This document shows positions 7,626 to 15,792 of a stretch of 18,433 nt of DNA, one piece after another; position 1 is the first letter of the stretch, and each line of letters begins with the position of its first letter. A program made the translations under genes and the position numbers. This stretch comes from Methylovorus sp035565335 (lineage in GTDB: Bacteria > Pseudomonadota > Gammaproteobacteria > Burkholderiales > Methylophilaceae), in the NCBI GenBank assembly GCA_035565335.1, contig DATMSO010000018.1, positions 1 to 18,433 on the forward strand, written 5' to 3'. The notes beneath the pieces were generated by a model. It made no database searches and was not told where the DNA came from. It was given only the letters and a program-made list of their open reading frames with translations.

Positions 7626-7653
7626 AAAAAGGCTGCCATGGGCAGCCTTTTTT
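7626..7653. terminator. bidirectional rho-independent terminator
   Basis: A perfect stem GGCTGCC/GGCAGCC (7631-7637 and 7641-7647) with a 3-nt loop is flanked by AAAAA on the left and TTTTTT on the right. It therefore works as an intrinsic terminator on both strands. It separates the convergent small exported protein gene (+) and LysR gene (-). Confidence 0.93.
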
Positions 7654-7671
7654 ATTGGGTTTTTAACCGGC

Positions 7672-8589
7672 TTACAGCGTAGTGGGGAACACAGACTCCT
7701 CAGCCATCTGCTCCGCCAAGTAATCAAACACAATGCGCACGCGGGGCGCGACCGGGCCACGTTGCGGGCGGTAGACATACAATGTCCAGGGCTCCGCAGT
7801 GTAATCTTCCAGCAGGAGAACCAGGCGGCCTTCGCGTATGTGCGGAATCGCCATGCAGCTGCCGATCTGCCCGATGCCGATGCCATCCAGCACGGCTTGT
7901 ATTTCCAGCTGCGAGTCATTGGTCAGCAGCACCTGGTTATTGATCTGCAGCTGCTGGCCGCGGGCAAACATCCAGGGCCACGCGCGGCCGCTGCTAGGCG
8001 CAATCAGCCCCGTGGTCGGCATATTGAGTAAGTCCTGGGGAGTTAATGGTTTGCCTATGCGCTTGATCAGGGCAGGAGATGCTACATTCCAAAAGGCTAC
8101 CCGGCTTGCTGCCTTGGCGATGAAACCATTGTCCTTGAGTGTGGCGCCTACGCGTATGCCGATATCAATCTGCTCATCAATCACATCGGCAATATTATCC
8201 GAGAGGCGTATATCAAACTGTATGCCAGGATATGAGGTGGAGAGGTCGCGTAACAGCGGAAGCAAGAATGTGCGCCCTATGCCCATAGGAACCGTGATGC
8301 GTACCAGGCCACCAAATTCGCTGGGCTTGCTGCCGGCGCCGGGCGTGAACAGATTGTCGACATCCGCCAGCGCTTTTCGCGCTTCCAGGGCAAAGCCGCG
8401 GCCGAACTCGGTGATATGGATCTGGCGGGTGTTGCGGTGAAACAGCAGCTCGCCCAGCGCGTATTCCAGTTCCTTGATCGCCCGTGTGACAGCTTGTGGC
8501 GAGATGCCAAGCCGCAGGGCGGCTTCCTTGAAACTGTTGGCATCGGCCGCCGCGCAGAATACCCGCATCATTTCCAGTTTGTTCGACAT
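7672..8589 (-). CDS. LysR family transcriptional regulator
   Basis: The 305-aa protein has the N-terminal LysR winged helix (residues 4-62, with AADANSFKEAALRLGISPQAVTRAIKELE as the HTH core, given in two parts: AADANSFKEAALRLGIS and PQAVTRAIKELE). A periplasmic-binding-protein-like effector domain occupies about 90-300. Its closest style is the 'transcriptional regulator of aldehyde/antibiotic type' CrgA/DsdC-like group; the ligand is unknown. ATG 8589 has a good Shine-Dalgarno (AGGAAG, 6 nt upstream on the minus strand). It is divergent from the xdhC-mocA-iorAB cluster with a 164-bp gap, the usual arrangement for a LysR gene that controls its neighbour. Confidence 0.93.
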   Translation of the reverse strand: MSNKLEMMRVFCAAADANSFKEAALRLGISPQAVTRAIKELEYALGELLFHRNTRQIHITEFGRGFALEARKALADVDNLFTPGAGSKPSEFGGLVRITVPMGIGRTFLLPLLRDLSTSYPGIQFDIRLSDNIADVIDEQIDIGIRVGATLKDNGFIAKAASRVAFWNVASPALIKRIGKPLTPQDLLNMPTTGLIAPSSGRAWPWMFARGQQLQINNQVLLTNDSQLEIQAVLDGIGIGQIGSCMAIPHIREGRLVLLLEDYTAEPWTLYVYRPQRGPVAPRVRIVFDYLAEQMAEESVFPTTL

Positions 8590-8620
8590 ACATGTCTTCC
8601 TGATGGTAATGCTGGGTATT

Positions 8621-8687
8621 ATTCCACAATCTGGAATTCTAAAATCATGACTATGTCATTTATCATGAAGACTTAAGCGGGCATAAT
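8621..8687. promoter_or_regulatory. probable LysR operator and promoter region between the divergent genes
   Basis: ATTCC-N7-GGAAT (8621-8637) is a dyad that contains the LysR-type T-N11-A pattern (T of TCC to A of GGA). A second dyad ATGAC-TAT-GTCAT lies at 8647-8659, and TCATGA occurs twice (8645-8650 and 8663-8668). A plus-strand promoter can be placed at TTTATC (8659-8664) and CATAAT (8682-8687), spacing 17, so the second dyad abuts its -35. The pattern fits a recognition plus activation site for the neighbouring LysR protein. This assignment is inference from position and symmetry. Confidence 0.45.
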
Positions 8688-8753
8688 GAAATTCTTACAC
8701 GCAAGTTTGATGTACCGCTTGTCTTCACACCTATGCCATTAGCGGGGAGCGCC

Positions 8754-9743
8754 ATGGATAGCGTCGATTTTTCAGTATTCACCACAGCCCTTGAGTGGGC
8801 GCAAGAACAGCAGCCATTGTGGCTCATGACCGTCGTGGAAACCTTTGGCTCCAGCCCCAGGCCCGTTGGCGCCATGCTGGTGTTACGGGCCGATGGCCTA
8901 ATGGTAGGGTCCGTTTCGGGCGGCTGTATCGAGGATGACCTCGCCGACAAGGCACGTCTGGGCCAGCTACCAGAGCACCGGGCCGAAGTGTTGAGCTATG
9001 GCGTGACTACGGAAGAAGCGCGCCGGTTTGGTTTGCCTTGCGGTGGCGTTCTCAAAGTGCTGGTTGAGCCTCTGCGCGATGCGCGCTGGCTGCAGCAAGT
9101 GCAGTCGCTGGTAGCGGAGCACAGGCTGGTTTCCCGTACATTGGCGCTGGATACTCTTGAGGTCGAGGTGCGCGATGCCGCCCCTGACAGCCGTTTACAG
9201 CTTAGTGCCACCCAGTTGACCACCGTGCATGGCCCGCGCTGGCGCATGCTGATTATCGGCGCCGGGCAAACCTCGGTATACCTCGCCCAGATGGCGCAGG
9301 CCCTGGATTACGAAGTGATTGTGTGTGACCCCCGTGAAGAGTTCAGGCAGGTATGGGCTGTGCCGGGCACGCGCATCATCAACGATATGCCGGACGACGC
9401 GATCTTATCTCAACAGGTCGATAGCCGTACCGCTGTGATTGCACTGACGCACGACCCCAAGCTGGATGACATGGTGTTGCTGGAAGCCTTAAAGTCGCCA
9501 GCCTTTTATGTGGGCGCCCTAGGTTCGCACCGTACCAATCAGCAACGCCGCGAACGCCTGGCGATGTTTGATCTCACCGCTGACGAAATTGACCGCCTGC
9601 ATGGCCCAGTCGGCCTTAGCATAGGCAGTCGTACACCGCCGGAGATTGCGGTGGCGATCGTGGCGCACCTGGTGTCCATCCGCAATCATCCCCAGTTTAA
9701 TGCTGCTTCGTTTCAGCCCGCTGAGCGTAAAGCCCATGCCTGA
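8754..9743 (+). CDS. xdhC: XdhC/CoxI family molybdoenzyme maturation factor
   Basis: XdhC-type proteins bind the molybdenum cofactor, protect it during sulfuration and hand it to hydroxylases of the xanthine dehydrogenase family. The protein (329 aa from this start) has the N-terminal XdhC/CoxI domain with ETFGSSPRPVGA (29-40), GSVSGGCIEDDL (52-63) and GLPCGGVLKVLVEP (93-106). A C-terminal Rossmann domain begins at MLIIGAGQTS (165-174), and the closing GALGSHRT and IGSRTPPEIAVAI blocks are present. An in-frame ATG at 8733 exists, but only ATG 8754 has a Shine-Dalgarno (GGGGAG at 8744-8749). It is the first gene of the Mo cluster and overlaps the next by 8 bp. Confidence 0.9.
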   Translation: MDSVDFSVFTTALEWAQEQQPLWLMTVVETFGSSPRPVGAMLVLRADGLMVGSVSGGCIEDDLADKARLGQLPEHRAEVLSYGVTTEEARRFGLPCGGVLKVLVEPLRDARWLQQVQSLVAEHRLVSRTLALDTLEVEVRDAAPDSRLQLSATQLTTVHGPRWRMLIIGAGQTSVYLAQMAQALDYEVIVCDPREEFRQVWAVPGTRIINDMPDDAILSQQVDSRTAVIALTHDPKLDDMVLLEALKSPAFYVGALGSHRTNQQRRERLAMFDLTADEIDRLHGPVGLSIGSRTPPEIAVAIVAHLVSIRNHPQFNAASFQPAERKAHA

Positions 9744-10392
9744 CATCGGCCTTGAGGCGATCAGCGCGATAGTCCTGGCAGCGGGCATGTCTTCCCGGTT
9801 TGGTGGCCCCAAGCTGATGCAAACCCTGTCAGGCGAAGCTGGCACCATCAGCGTGCTTTCCCATGCCTTGCAGCCCTGGCTGGCGAGTTTTGGCCGGGTG
9901 CAGGTCGTGGTTCCGTCTGAATACAGCGCTTTGCGCAACCAGGTCGAGCGCGAACTGATGGATGCAAACCGCATTGACTGGCTACCATGCCCAGATGCTG
10001 CATCCGGCATGGGCCACAGCCTGGCGTTTGGCGTGGCGCAGACTTCGCAGGCCAGTGCCTGGTTGATCGGCTTGGGCGATATGCCGGATATTCAGGCACG
10101 CACCTTGCAAAACCTTGCCGCTAGACTCAGTGACGGTGATGCCTTGATCGCCCCGGTGCATGCCGGCAAGCGCGGGCACCCGGTGGGATTTGCTGCACGG
10201 TTTCGTCAGTCCTTGATGGCTTGCCAGGGCGATCAGGGGGCACGTGAAATTTTGCAGGCACATCAGGACCAACTGGTGACCGTGGAGGTCGACGATGCCG
10301 GCGTCCTGTTTGATATTGATACGGTGGCGGATTGGCAAAAACGCGAATCCGCCGTCGCTGCGCGGTCGTTTGTACCGATGCGCATGATTTAG
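9736..10392 (+). CDS. mocA: MocA-like molybdenum cofactor cytidylyltransferase
   Basis: A nucleotidyltransferase of the MobA/MocA group. In clusters with xanthine-dehydrogenase-family enzymes these make molybdopterin cytosine dinucleotide (MCD) from Mo-MPT and CTP. The 218-aa protein shows the loop LAAGMSSRFGGPKLM (14-28), a GMGHSLAFGV block (91-100), GDMP (114-117), GHPVGF (147-152) and the closing DIDTVADW (193-200). ATG 9736 lies inside the last codons of xdhC (8-bp overlap), and the frame upstream of it has no family similarity, so the longer reading from 9646 was not used. CTP rather than GTP use is inferred from the neighbours, not read from specificity residues. Confidence 0.88.
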   Translation: MPDIGLEAISAIVLAAGMSSRFGGPKLMQTLSGEAGTISVLSHALQPWLASFGRVQVVVPSEYSALRNQVERELMDANRIDWLPCPDAASGMGHSLAFGVAQTSQASAWLIGLGDMPDIQARTLQNLAARLSDGDALIAPVHAGKRGHPVGFAARFRQSLMACQGDQGAREILQAHQDQLVTVEVDDAGVLFDIDTVADWQKRESAVAARSFVPMRMI

Positions 10393-10435
10393 ATTTTCCG
10401 GTTTTTATTTTTAACTTTAACAAGATGAGGTAACC

Positions 10436-10906
10436 ATGATCACCTTGAATGTAAACGGCGACCAGCACGATCTGGATGTGACCGATGACACTCCCATTCT
10501 CTGGGCCTTGCGCGATGTCGTAGGCCTGACGGGCACCAAGTTCGGGTGTGGCATGTCGCTTTGCGGCGCCTGTACCGTGCATCTGGATGGCAAACCCATA
10601 CGCTCATGCGTGACCCCGGTATCGGCGGCCAATGGCAAGGAAATCACCACCATTGAAGGCATAGGCGCCAGCGAACTGGGTAAGCGTGTGCAGGACGCCT
10701 GGATCGAACAGGAAGTGGTGCAATGTGGCTACTGCCAGTCCGGCCAGATCATGTCCGCCGTGGCCTTGCTGAAGGAAAATGCCACGCCGTCTGACCAGGA
10801 TATCGACAACGCCATGTCCGGCAATATCTGCCGCTGCGCCACCTATGCGCGCATACGCTCTGCCATCAAGCACGCTGCCGGTCAGCCAGCCGCCAAGGAG
10901 GCCTAA
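10436..10906 (+). CDS. iorA: isoquinoline 1-oxidoreductase alpha subunit-like [2Fe-2S] protein
   Basis: Small electron-transfer subunit of a molybdenum hydroxylase. The 156-aa protein has the plant-ferredoxin-type cluster ligands Cys38, Cys43, Cys46 and Cys58 (CGMSLCGAC and then SC), and the C-terminal helical-domain cluster ligands Cys97, Cys100, Cys132 and Cys134 (QCGYC, ICRC). This is the complete two-cluster set. It has no signal peptide, so it presumably travels out bound to the Tat-exported large subunit. A strong RBS (GATGAGG, 10424-10430) precedes ATG 10436, and iorB follows 1 bp after the stop. Confidence 0.93.
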   Translation: MITLNVNGDQHDLDVTDDTPILWALRDVVGLTGTKFGCGMSLCGACTVHLDGKPIRSCVTPVSAANGKEITTIEGIGASELGKRVQDAWIEQEVVQCGYCQSGQIMSAVALLKENATPSDQDIDNAMSGNICRCATYARIRSAIKHAAGQPAAKEA

Positions 10907-10907
10907 C

Positions 10908-13115
10908 ATGCACATGCAGCCAGAAAATCAAACAGCCAGCAACACTGCCGATAACGCTCGTGGTGATGTCAGCCGCCGTGACTTCCTTAAACTGTCTTCC
11001 GGTCTGGGCATAGGCCTGATGCTGGAATTCAGCCTGCTGGGCACTGCCTGCAGCAAGCTGGGCCTGGGCGGCAAGCAGGAATTCACCCCCAATGCGTTCA
11101 TCCATATCGACCAGGATGGCGTAGTGACCATCGTCGCGCACAAGGTGGAAATGGGGCAGGGGACGTATACCTCCATGCCCATGCTGATTGCCGAAGAGCT
11201 GGAAGTCGACGTCAGCAAGGTCAAACTGCAGCATGCTCCACCGGATGACAAAGCTTACGGTGATGCCTTGCTGGGTGCGCAGATCACCGGTGGTTCAACC
11301 TCGGTGCGCGGCGCCTGGAAGCCGCTGCGCGAAGCAGGGGCCCGTGCCCGCATGATGTTGATTCAAGTGGCGGCAGATGAGTGGAAAGTGCGCCCCGAGA
11401 CCTGCTATGCCGAAAATGGCGAGGTAGTGCATCAGCCTACTGGTCGGCGCTTGCCTTACGGTAATCTGGTGGAAAAAGCCTCGCGCCTGCCAGCGCCTGC
11501 TGCGGTCACGCTCAAGGACCCCAAGGATTTCAAGATTATCGGCAAACCGGTGCACAGACTGGATGCGCCATCCAAGGTGAATGGCACTGCCGAGTTTGGC
11601 ATTGATGTCAAAGTGCCGGACATGAAGATCGCCACCGTCAGCGCCAGCCCGGTGTTTGGAGGCAAGCTGAAATCGGTGGATGACAGCGAAGCGAAAAAGA
11701 TTCAGGGCTTTCAGCAGGTGATCAAGCTGGAAAATGCCGTTGCCGTGGTGGCCGATCATATGTGGGCGGCCAAGCAGTCACTGGCTGCGTTGAAAATCAC
11801 CTGGGATGAGGGTGAAAACGCCGGTTTTTCCAGCGCCAGCCTGCGCGAAGATATCGCCAAGGCGTCGCAAGCCAAAGGCGCCGTGGCCAAAAATGTCGGG
11901 AACGCACCTAGCGTGATTGCCTCTGCCGACAAGAAACTGGAAGCGGTCTACGAACTGCCATTCCTGGCGCATGCCACCATGGAGCCCATCAATTGCACGG
12001 TGCATGTGCAAGACGATGGCTGCGATATCTGGGTAGGTACCCAGGTGCCGGTGGTTGCGCAGATGGTAGCGGCCCAGTTGACCGGCCTCGCGCAAGACAA
12101 AGTGCGTATTCATAACCATCTGCTGGGCGGTGGCTTTGGTCGCCGGCTTGAGGTCGACTCCGTTGCGCAAGCGGTGCTGATTGCCAAGCAGGTCAACTTC
12201 CCGGTCAAGGTGGTTTGGACGCGTGAAGAAGACATCCAGCACGATATGTATCGTCCGTATTACTACGACCATATCTCGGCAGCCATTGATGAACATGGCA
12301 ATCCGCAAGCCTGGCATCACCACATTACCGGTTCTTCCATCATGGCGCGCTTTTTCCCCGCCGCGGTGAAGGATGGCGTGGACCCCGATGCGGTGGAAGG
12401 TGCTGTGGATCTGCAATATGCCGTGCCGAATGTGTATGTGGATTACGTGCGCCACGAGCCGCCTTTGCCAACCGCGTTCTGGCGTGGTGTAGGCCCCACC
12501 CACAATATTTTTGTGGTGGAGAGCTTTATTGACGAGCTGGCCGCCAATGCCGGCAAGGACCCGGTGGAATATCGCCTTGCCCTGATGAAAACGGCACCAC
12601 GCGCCAAGGCCGTGCTGCAGCTGGCGGCAGAAAAAGCCAATTGGTCCACGCCACTGGCGGCACCTGCCAAGGGCAAGGCCGGACGCGGCGTGTCGGTGCT
12701 GTTTGCCTTTGGCAGCTACATTGCCCAGGTGGTGGAAGTCGAAGTCGATCCTGATCAGCAGGTGCGAGTGAAGAAGGTGGTCTGCGTGGTGGACTGCGGC
12801 TATGCCGTCAACCCCGACACGATACGCGCCCAGATGGAAGGCGGCATCATGTTTGGCATTACCGGTGCGCTGTGGGGGGAAATCAACTTTGATCAGGGCC
12901 GGGTGCAGGAAAGCAATTTCCACAACTACCGCATGATGCGCATGAACGAAGCCCCGGTGGTAGAAGTGCACCTCGTGCCCAGCCAGGAAAGTCCGGGCGG
13001 CATAGGCGAACCAGGCACTTCTGCCGTCATGCCTGCGGTGGCAAATGCGGTATTCGCCGCTACAGGCAAGCGCGTGCGCAAACTGCCGATTGCCACGGCC
13101 CTGACCACGGTATAA
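10908..13115 (+). CDS. iorB: isoquinoline 1-oxidoreductase beta-like molybdopterin subunit, Tat-exported
   Basis: Catalytic large subunit (735 aa) of the xanthine dehydrogenase family; related enzymes oxidise aldehydes or N-heterocycles. A twin-arginine signal is plain: SRRDFLKLS (22-30) and then a hydrophobic stretch to about residue 47. Cofactor motifs include GGGFGRR (407-413), WRGVG (525-529) and the active-site GIGEPG with Glu701. The layout (two similar aldehyde-oxidase domain halves) matches IorB/QorB-type proteins. Start ATG 10908 has a strong AAGGAG (10895-10900) 7 nt upstream, and an in-frame extension to 10779 overlaps iorA and lacks family similarity. No cytochrome c domain or neighbour is seen, so the electron acceptor is unknown. 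The substrate is not predictable from sequence. Confidence 0.92.
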   Translation: MHMQPENQTASNTADNARGDVSRRDFLKLSSGLGIGLMLEFSLLGTACSKLGLGGKQEFTPNAFIHIDQDGVVTIVAHKVEMGQGTYTSMPMLIAEELEVDVSKVKLQHAPPDDKAYGDALLGAQITGGSTSVRGAWKPLREAGARARMMLIQVAADEWKVRPETCYAENGEVVHQPTGRRLPYGNLVEKASRLPAPAAVTLKDPKDFKIIGKPVHRLDAPSKVNGTAEFGIDVKVPDMKIATVSASPVFGGKLKSVDDSEAKKIQGFQQVIKLENAVAVVADHMWAAKQSLAALKITWDEGENAGFSSASLREDIAKASQAKGAVAKNVGNAPSVIASADKKLEAVYELPFLAHATMEPINCTVHVQDDGCDIWVGTQVPVVAQMVAAQLTGLAQDKVRIHNHLLGGGFGRRLEVDSVAQAVLIAKQVNFPVKVVWTREEDIQHDMYRPYYYDHISAAIDEHGNPQAWHHHITGSSIMARFFPAAVKDGVDPDAVEGAVDLQYAVPNVYVDYVRHEPPLPTAFWRGVGPTHNIFVVESFIDELAANAGKDPVEYRLALMKTAPRAKAVLQLAAEKANWSTPLAAPAKGKAGRGVSVLFAFGSYIAQVVEVEVDPDQQVRVKKVVCVVDCGYAVNPDTIRAQMEGGIMFGITGALWGEINFDQGRVQESNFHNYRMMRMNEAPVVEVHLVPSQESPGGIGEPGTSAVMPAVANAVFAATGKRVRKLPIATALTTV

Positions 13116-13122
13116 ACCTTAA

Positions 13123-13170
13123 GCACCTGCTTAGCTTGAGCAACACTGGTAGCTAAGTGTCAACTGGTGC
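13123..13170 (+). other. extended stem-loop in the 3' untranslated region of iorB
   Basis: Two nested pairings are visible: GCACC (13123-13127) with GGTGC (13166-13170), and CTTAGCT (13130-13136) with AGCTAAG (13151-13157), separated by a 14-nt loop and asymmetric bulges. It lies between the iorB stop and the intrinsic terminator at 13177. It may be an mRNA-stabilising 3' structure; the function is unknown. Confidence 0.35.
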
Positions 13171-13176
13171 AGACAG

Positions 13177-13204
13177 AAGCCGACCCAGCTGGGTCGGCTT
13201 TTTT
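13177..13204 (+). terminator. rho-independent terminator after iorB
   Basis: AAGCCGACCCA pairs with TGGGTCGGCTT (arms 13177-13187 and 13190-13200) and is followed by a run ending in TTTTTT through 13204. This is a strong, GC-rich intrinsic terminator that should isolate the Mo cluster from cydAB. Confidence 0.93.
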
Positions 13205-13268
13205 ATGCCCGTAATACCAAACCGCAATAGTGTAAGACTGTATCGTTTAAATAGCGTCTGACTGTGCA

Positions 13269-13297
13269 TTGCATAGTGTGATGCTTATCCTTAGGAT
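13269..13297 (+). promoter_or_regulatory. candidate cydA promoter
   Basis: TTGCAT (13269-13274) and TAGGAT (13292-13297) are spaced by 17 bp in the 162-bp gap before cydA. Both are partial sigma-70 matches. No clear FNR/ANR dyad (TTGAT-N4-ATCAA) was found, so oxygen control, if any, is not evident here. Confidence 0.35.
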
Positions 13298-13366
13298 TTA
13301 ATTGGAAATTTATCTGGTGTTAGCAGGGTCATATGCCCAGACAGCCAGAAAACCTGAGGATGCATC

Positions 13367-14785
13367 ATGTCAGTTTTAGCGTTGGATCTTGCCCGCATAC
13401 AGTTCGGGTTCACCATCTCGTTTCACATCGTGTTTCCTGCCATTACCATAGGCATGGCGAGTTATCTGGCAGTGCTGGAAGGCCTGTGGCTCAAAACCAA
13501 AGAAGCCCATTACCTCGAGCTCTACCGTTACTGGTCGCGCATTTTTGCGCTGACGTTTGGCATGGGCGTGGTCTCCGGTCTGGTCATGGCTTACCAGTTC
13601 GGCACCAACTGGTCCGGATTCTCCAATTATGCCGGTAGCGTCACCGGGCCTTTGCTTGCGTATGAAGTGTTGACAGCATTCTTTCTTGAAGCGGGTTTTC
13701 TGGGCGTCATGCTGTTTGGCTGGAACAAGGTAGGGCCCGGCCTGCACTTTGTATCCACGCTGATGGTGGCCATCGGCACGCTGATTTCCGCCACCTGGAT
13801 ACTTGCCTCCAACAGTTGGATGCATACGCCACAGGGTGTGGCGCTGGTTGATGGGCGCTTGATTCCGGTGGACTGGTGGCAAATCGTATTCAACCCCTCG
13901 TTTCCCTATCGCCTGATGCACATGGTCGTGGCGGCTTATCTGGCCACCGCCTTGCTGGTCGCCGCTGTTGGCGCCTGGCATTTGCTGCGCGGCAAAGCCA
14001 GCAAAGCCGTGCGTACCATGTTTTCCATGGGCATGTGGATGGCGCTGCTGGTGGCGCCAGTACAAGCGGTGATTGGTGATTTTCACGGCTTGAATACCCT
14101 CGAACACCAGCCCGCCAAAATCGCTGCGATTGAGGGCCACTGGGAAAACAAACCGGGTGAGGCCACGCCACTTATCCTGTTTGGCTGGCCTGACATGGCT
14201 GCTGAAAAAACGCATTTTGCGTTGGAAATCCCGCATATGGGCAGTCTGATACTGCGCCACTCGTGGGATGCGCAGATTCCCGCGCTGAAGGAGTTTGCGG
14301 CGGAAGACCGGCCCAATGCCACCATCGTATTCTGGTCGTTCCGCATCATGGTGGGCCTGGGCATGCTGATGATACTGCTGGGCGTGATTTCCGCATGGCT
14401 GCGCTGGCGTGGCCGTTTGTACGATACCAGACCTTTTCTGCGCTTTGCGCTCTGTATGGGGCCGGCCGGTGTGCTGGCGATTCTGGCAGGGTGGTTCACC
14501 ACCGAGATAGGCCGTCAACCCTGGGTGGTGTATGGCATGCTGCGCACGGCCGATGCTGTCACACCGCATAGCGCGGCCGAAGTTGGGCTGACGCTGGTGC
14601 TGTTCGTGCTGATCTACCTGCTGGTATTCGGGGCAGGGGTCGCCTATCTGTTGCGCTTGATGAGCATCCCGCCACAGCCTGACGAAACCCCGGCCAGCAC
14701 ACCAGACCTGGAAGAAGACCACGTCTTTACCCTGGCGCCGGAATTCAGTGCCGACAAACCCGGCCCCACCGAAGGAGCACGCTAG
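13367..14785 (+). CDS. cydA: cytochrome bd-type ubiquinol oxidase subunit I, CIO (short Q-loop) type
   Basis: Haem-carrying subunit of a quinol oxidase that reduces O2 to water at the inner membrane. The 472-aa protein keeps the expected ligands: His20 (haem b595/d side, SFHIVFP), His185 and Met328 (haem b558, YRLMHM and FRIMVG), plus Glu100 and Glu108, and the GRQPWVVYG quinol-oxidase signature (382-390). Q-loop residues Lys251 and Glu256 (KIAAIE) are present. The loop after them is short, placing it with cyanide-insensitive oxidases rather than with long-loop E. coli CydA (522 aa). About nine membrane helices are expected. GAGGA lies 6 nt before ATG 13367. cydB starts 2 bp after the stop. 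Confidence 0.93.
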   Translation: MSVLALDLARIQFGFTISFHIVFPAITIGMASYLAVLEGLWLKTKEAHYLELYRYWSRIFALTFGMGVVSGLVMAYQFGTNWSGFSNYAGSVTGPLLAYEVLTAFFLEAGFLGVMLFGWNKVGPGLHFVSTLMVAIGTLISATWILASNSWMHTPQGVALVDGRLIPVDWWQIVFNPSFPYRLMHMVVAAYLATALLVAAVGAWHLLRGKASKAVRTMFSMGMWMALLVAPVQAVIGDFHGLNTLEHQPAKIAAIEGHWENKPGEATPLILFGWPDMAAEKTHFALEIPHMGSLILRHSWDAQIPALKEFAAEDRPNATIVFWSFRIMVGLGMLMILLGVISAWLRWRGRLYDTRPFLRFALCMGPAGVLAILAGWFTTEIGRQPWVVYGMLRTADAVTPHSAAEVGLTLVLFVLIYLLVFGAGVAYLLRLMSIPPQPDETPASTPDLEEDHVFTLAPEFSADKPGPTEGAR

Positions 14786-14787
14786 TC

Positions 14788-15792
14788 ATGGAAGCCAATC
14801 TACCCCTGATCTGGGCCGGCATTATCCTGTTCGGCATCATGATGTACATCATCATGGACGGATTCGATCTTGGCATCGGCATTCTTTACCCCTTCTTCAG
14901 CGACCGGCATGACCGCGACGTGATGATGAATACGGTGGCGCCGGTGTGGGACGGCAATGAAACCTGGCTGGTGCTGGGCGGTGCCGGCTTGCTGGCGGCT
15001 TTTCCGCAAGCCTATTCCATTATCCTCAGCGCTTTGTATCTGCCATTGATCTTCATGCTGATGGCGCTGATTTTCCGTGGCGTGGCTTTTGAGTTCCGCT
15101 TCAAGGCACGCGATCACGAGCGCCATTTCTGGGATAAAGCCTTTATCGGCGGCTCCATGGCGGCGACCTTTTTTCAGGGCGTGACGTTGGGAGCCTACAT
15201 TCGCGGCATCCCCGCGGTGAACGGGGTTTATACCGGCGGCGCGCTGGACTGGTTGACGCCATTTTCGCTGTTTACCGGCGTGGGGCTGTTGGTGACCTAT
15301 GCCTTGCTGGGCAGCACCTGGCTGGTCATGAAAACCGGGGGTGAACTGCAGGCGACCTGTTACCGCTTGTCGCGTCTGCTAGGCCTGGTGTTGCTGGGCA
15401 TTATCGCCATCATCAGCTTATGGACCCCCTGGATGGATAGTCGCATTGCCGAGCGCTGGTTTGGGCCGGATATGCTGGTCTTGCTGCCGATTCCCTTGCT
15501 GGTGCTGTTCTGCTTTTATCAGCTGCAGCGATCGCTGGCACGCAAAGCCGAAGTATGGCCTTTTGTTTTCACGCTGGGGTTGGTGTTTCTTGGCTATGTG
15601 GGCTTGGGCGTCAGCGTATGGCCCAATATCGTGCCACCGGCCATCAGCATACAGGCGGCCTCCGCCCCGCCGCAGAGCCAGGGCTTCGCACTGGTGGGCG
15701 CCGTCATCATTATTCCCATCATCCTGATCTATACCGCGTGGGGGTATTACGTCTTCCGCGGCAAAGTGCATGCGGGGGAGGGTTACCACTAA
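14788..15792 (+). CDS. cydB: cytochrome bd-type ubiquinol oxidase subunit II
   Basis: Partner membrane subunit that stabilises the haem sites. The 334-aa protein opens with a helix containing GIILFGIMMYIIMDGFDLG (residues 12-30), followed by the family block APVWDGNETWLVLGGAGLL. Several further hydrophobic segments fit the eight-helix CydB fold. GAAGGAG (14771-14777) lies 10 nt before ATG 14788, and the gap to cydA is 2 bp. The stop shares one base with the start of the small downstream gene (TAATG). Confidence 0.93.
   Translation: MEANLPLIWAGIILFGIMMYIIMDGFDLGIGILYPFFSDRHDRDVMMNTVAPVWDGNETWLVLGGAGLLAAFPQAYSIILSALYLPLIFMLMALIFRGVAFEFRFKARDHERHFWDKAFIGGSMAATFFQGVTLGAYIRGIPAVNGVYTGGALDWLTPFSLFTGVGLLVTYALLGSTWLVMKTGGELQATCYRLSRLLGLVLLGIIAIISLWTPWMDSRIAERWFGPDMLVLLPIPLLVLFCFYQLQRSLARKAEVWPFVFTLGLVFLGYVGLGVSVWPNIVPPAISIQAASAPPQSQGFALVGAVIIIPIILIYTAWGYYVFRGKVHAGEGYH

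Noticed and set aside
10779..10907. N-terminal extension of iorB upstream of ATG 10908
   Set aside because: It overlaps the conserved iorA cysteine region, and the Shine-Dalgarno AAGGAG fits ATG 10908.
11778..12971. Minus-strand open frame of 397 codons opposite iorB
   Set aside because: The His-rich, motif-free product is typical of antisense frames in GC-biased genes; iorB motifs are unmistakable on the plus strand.
13376..14722. Minus-strand open frame of 448 codons opposite cydA
   Set aside because: Antisense shadow with His/Gln-rich composition and no family signature; cydA ligands are intact.
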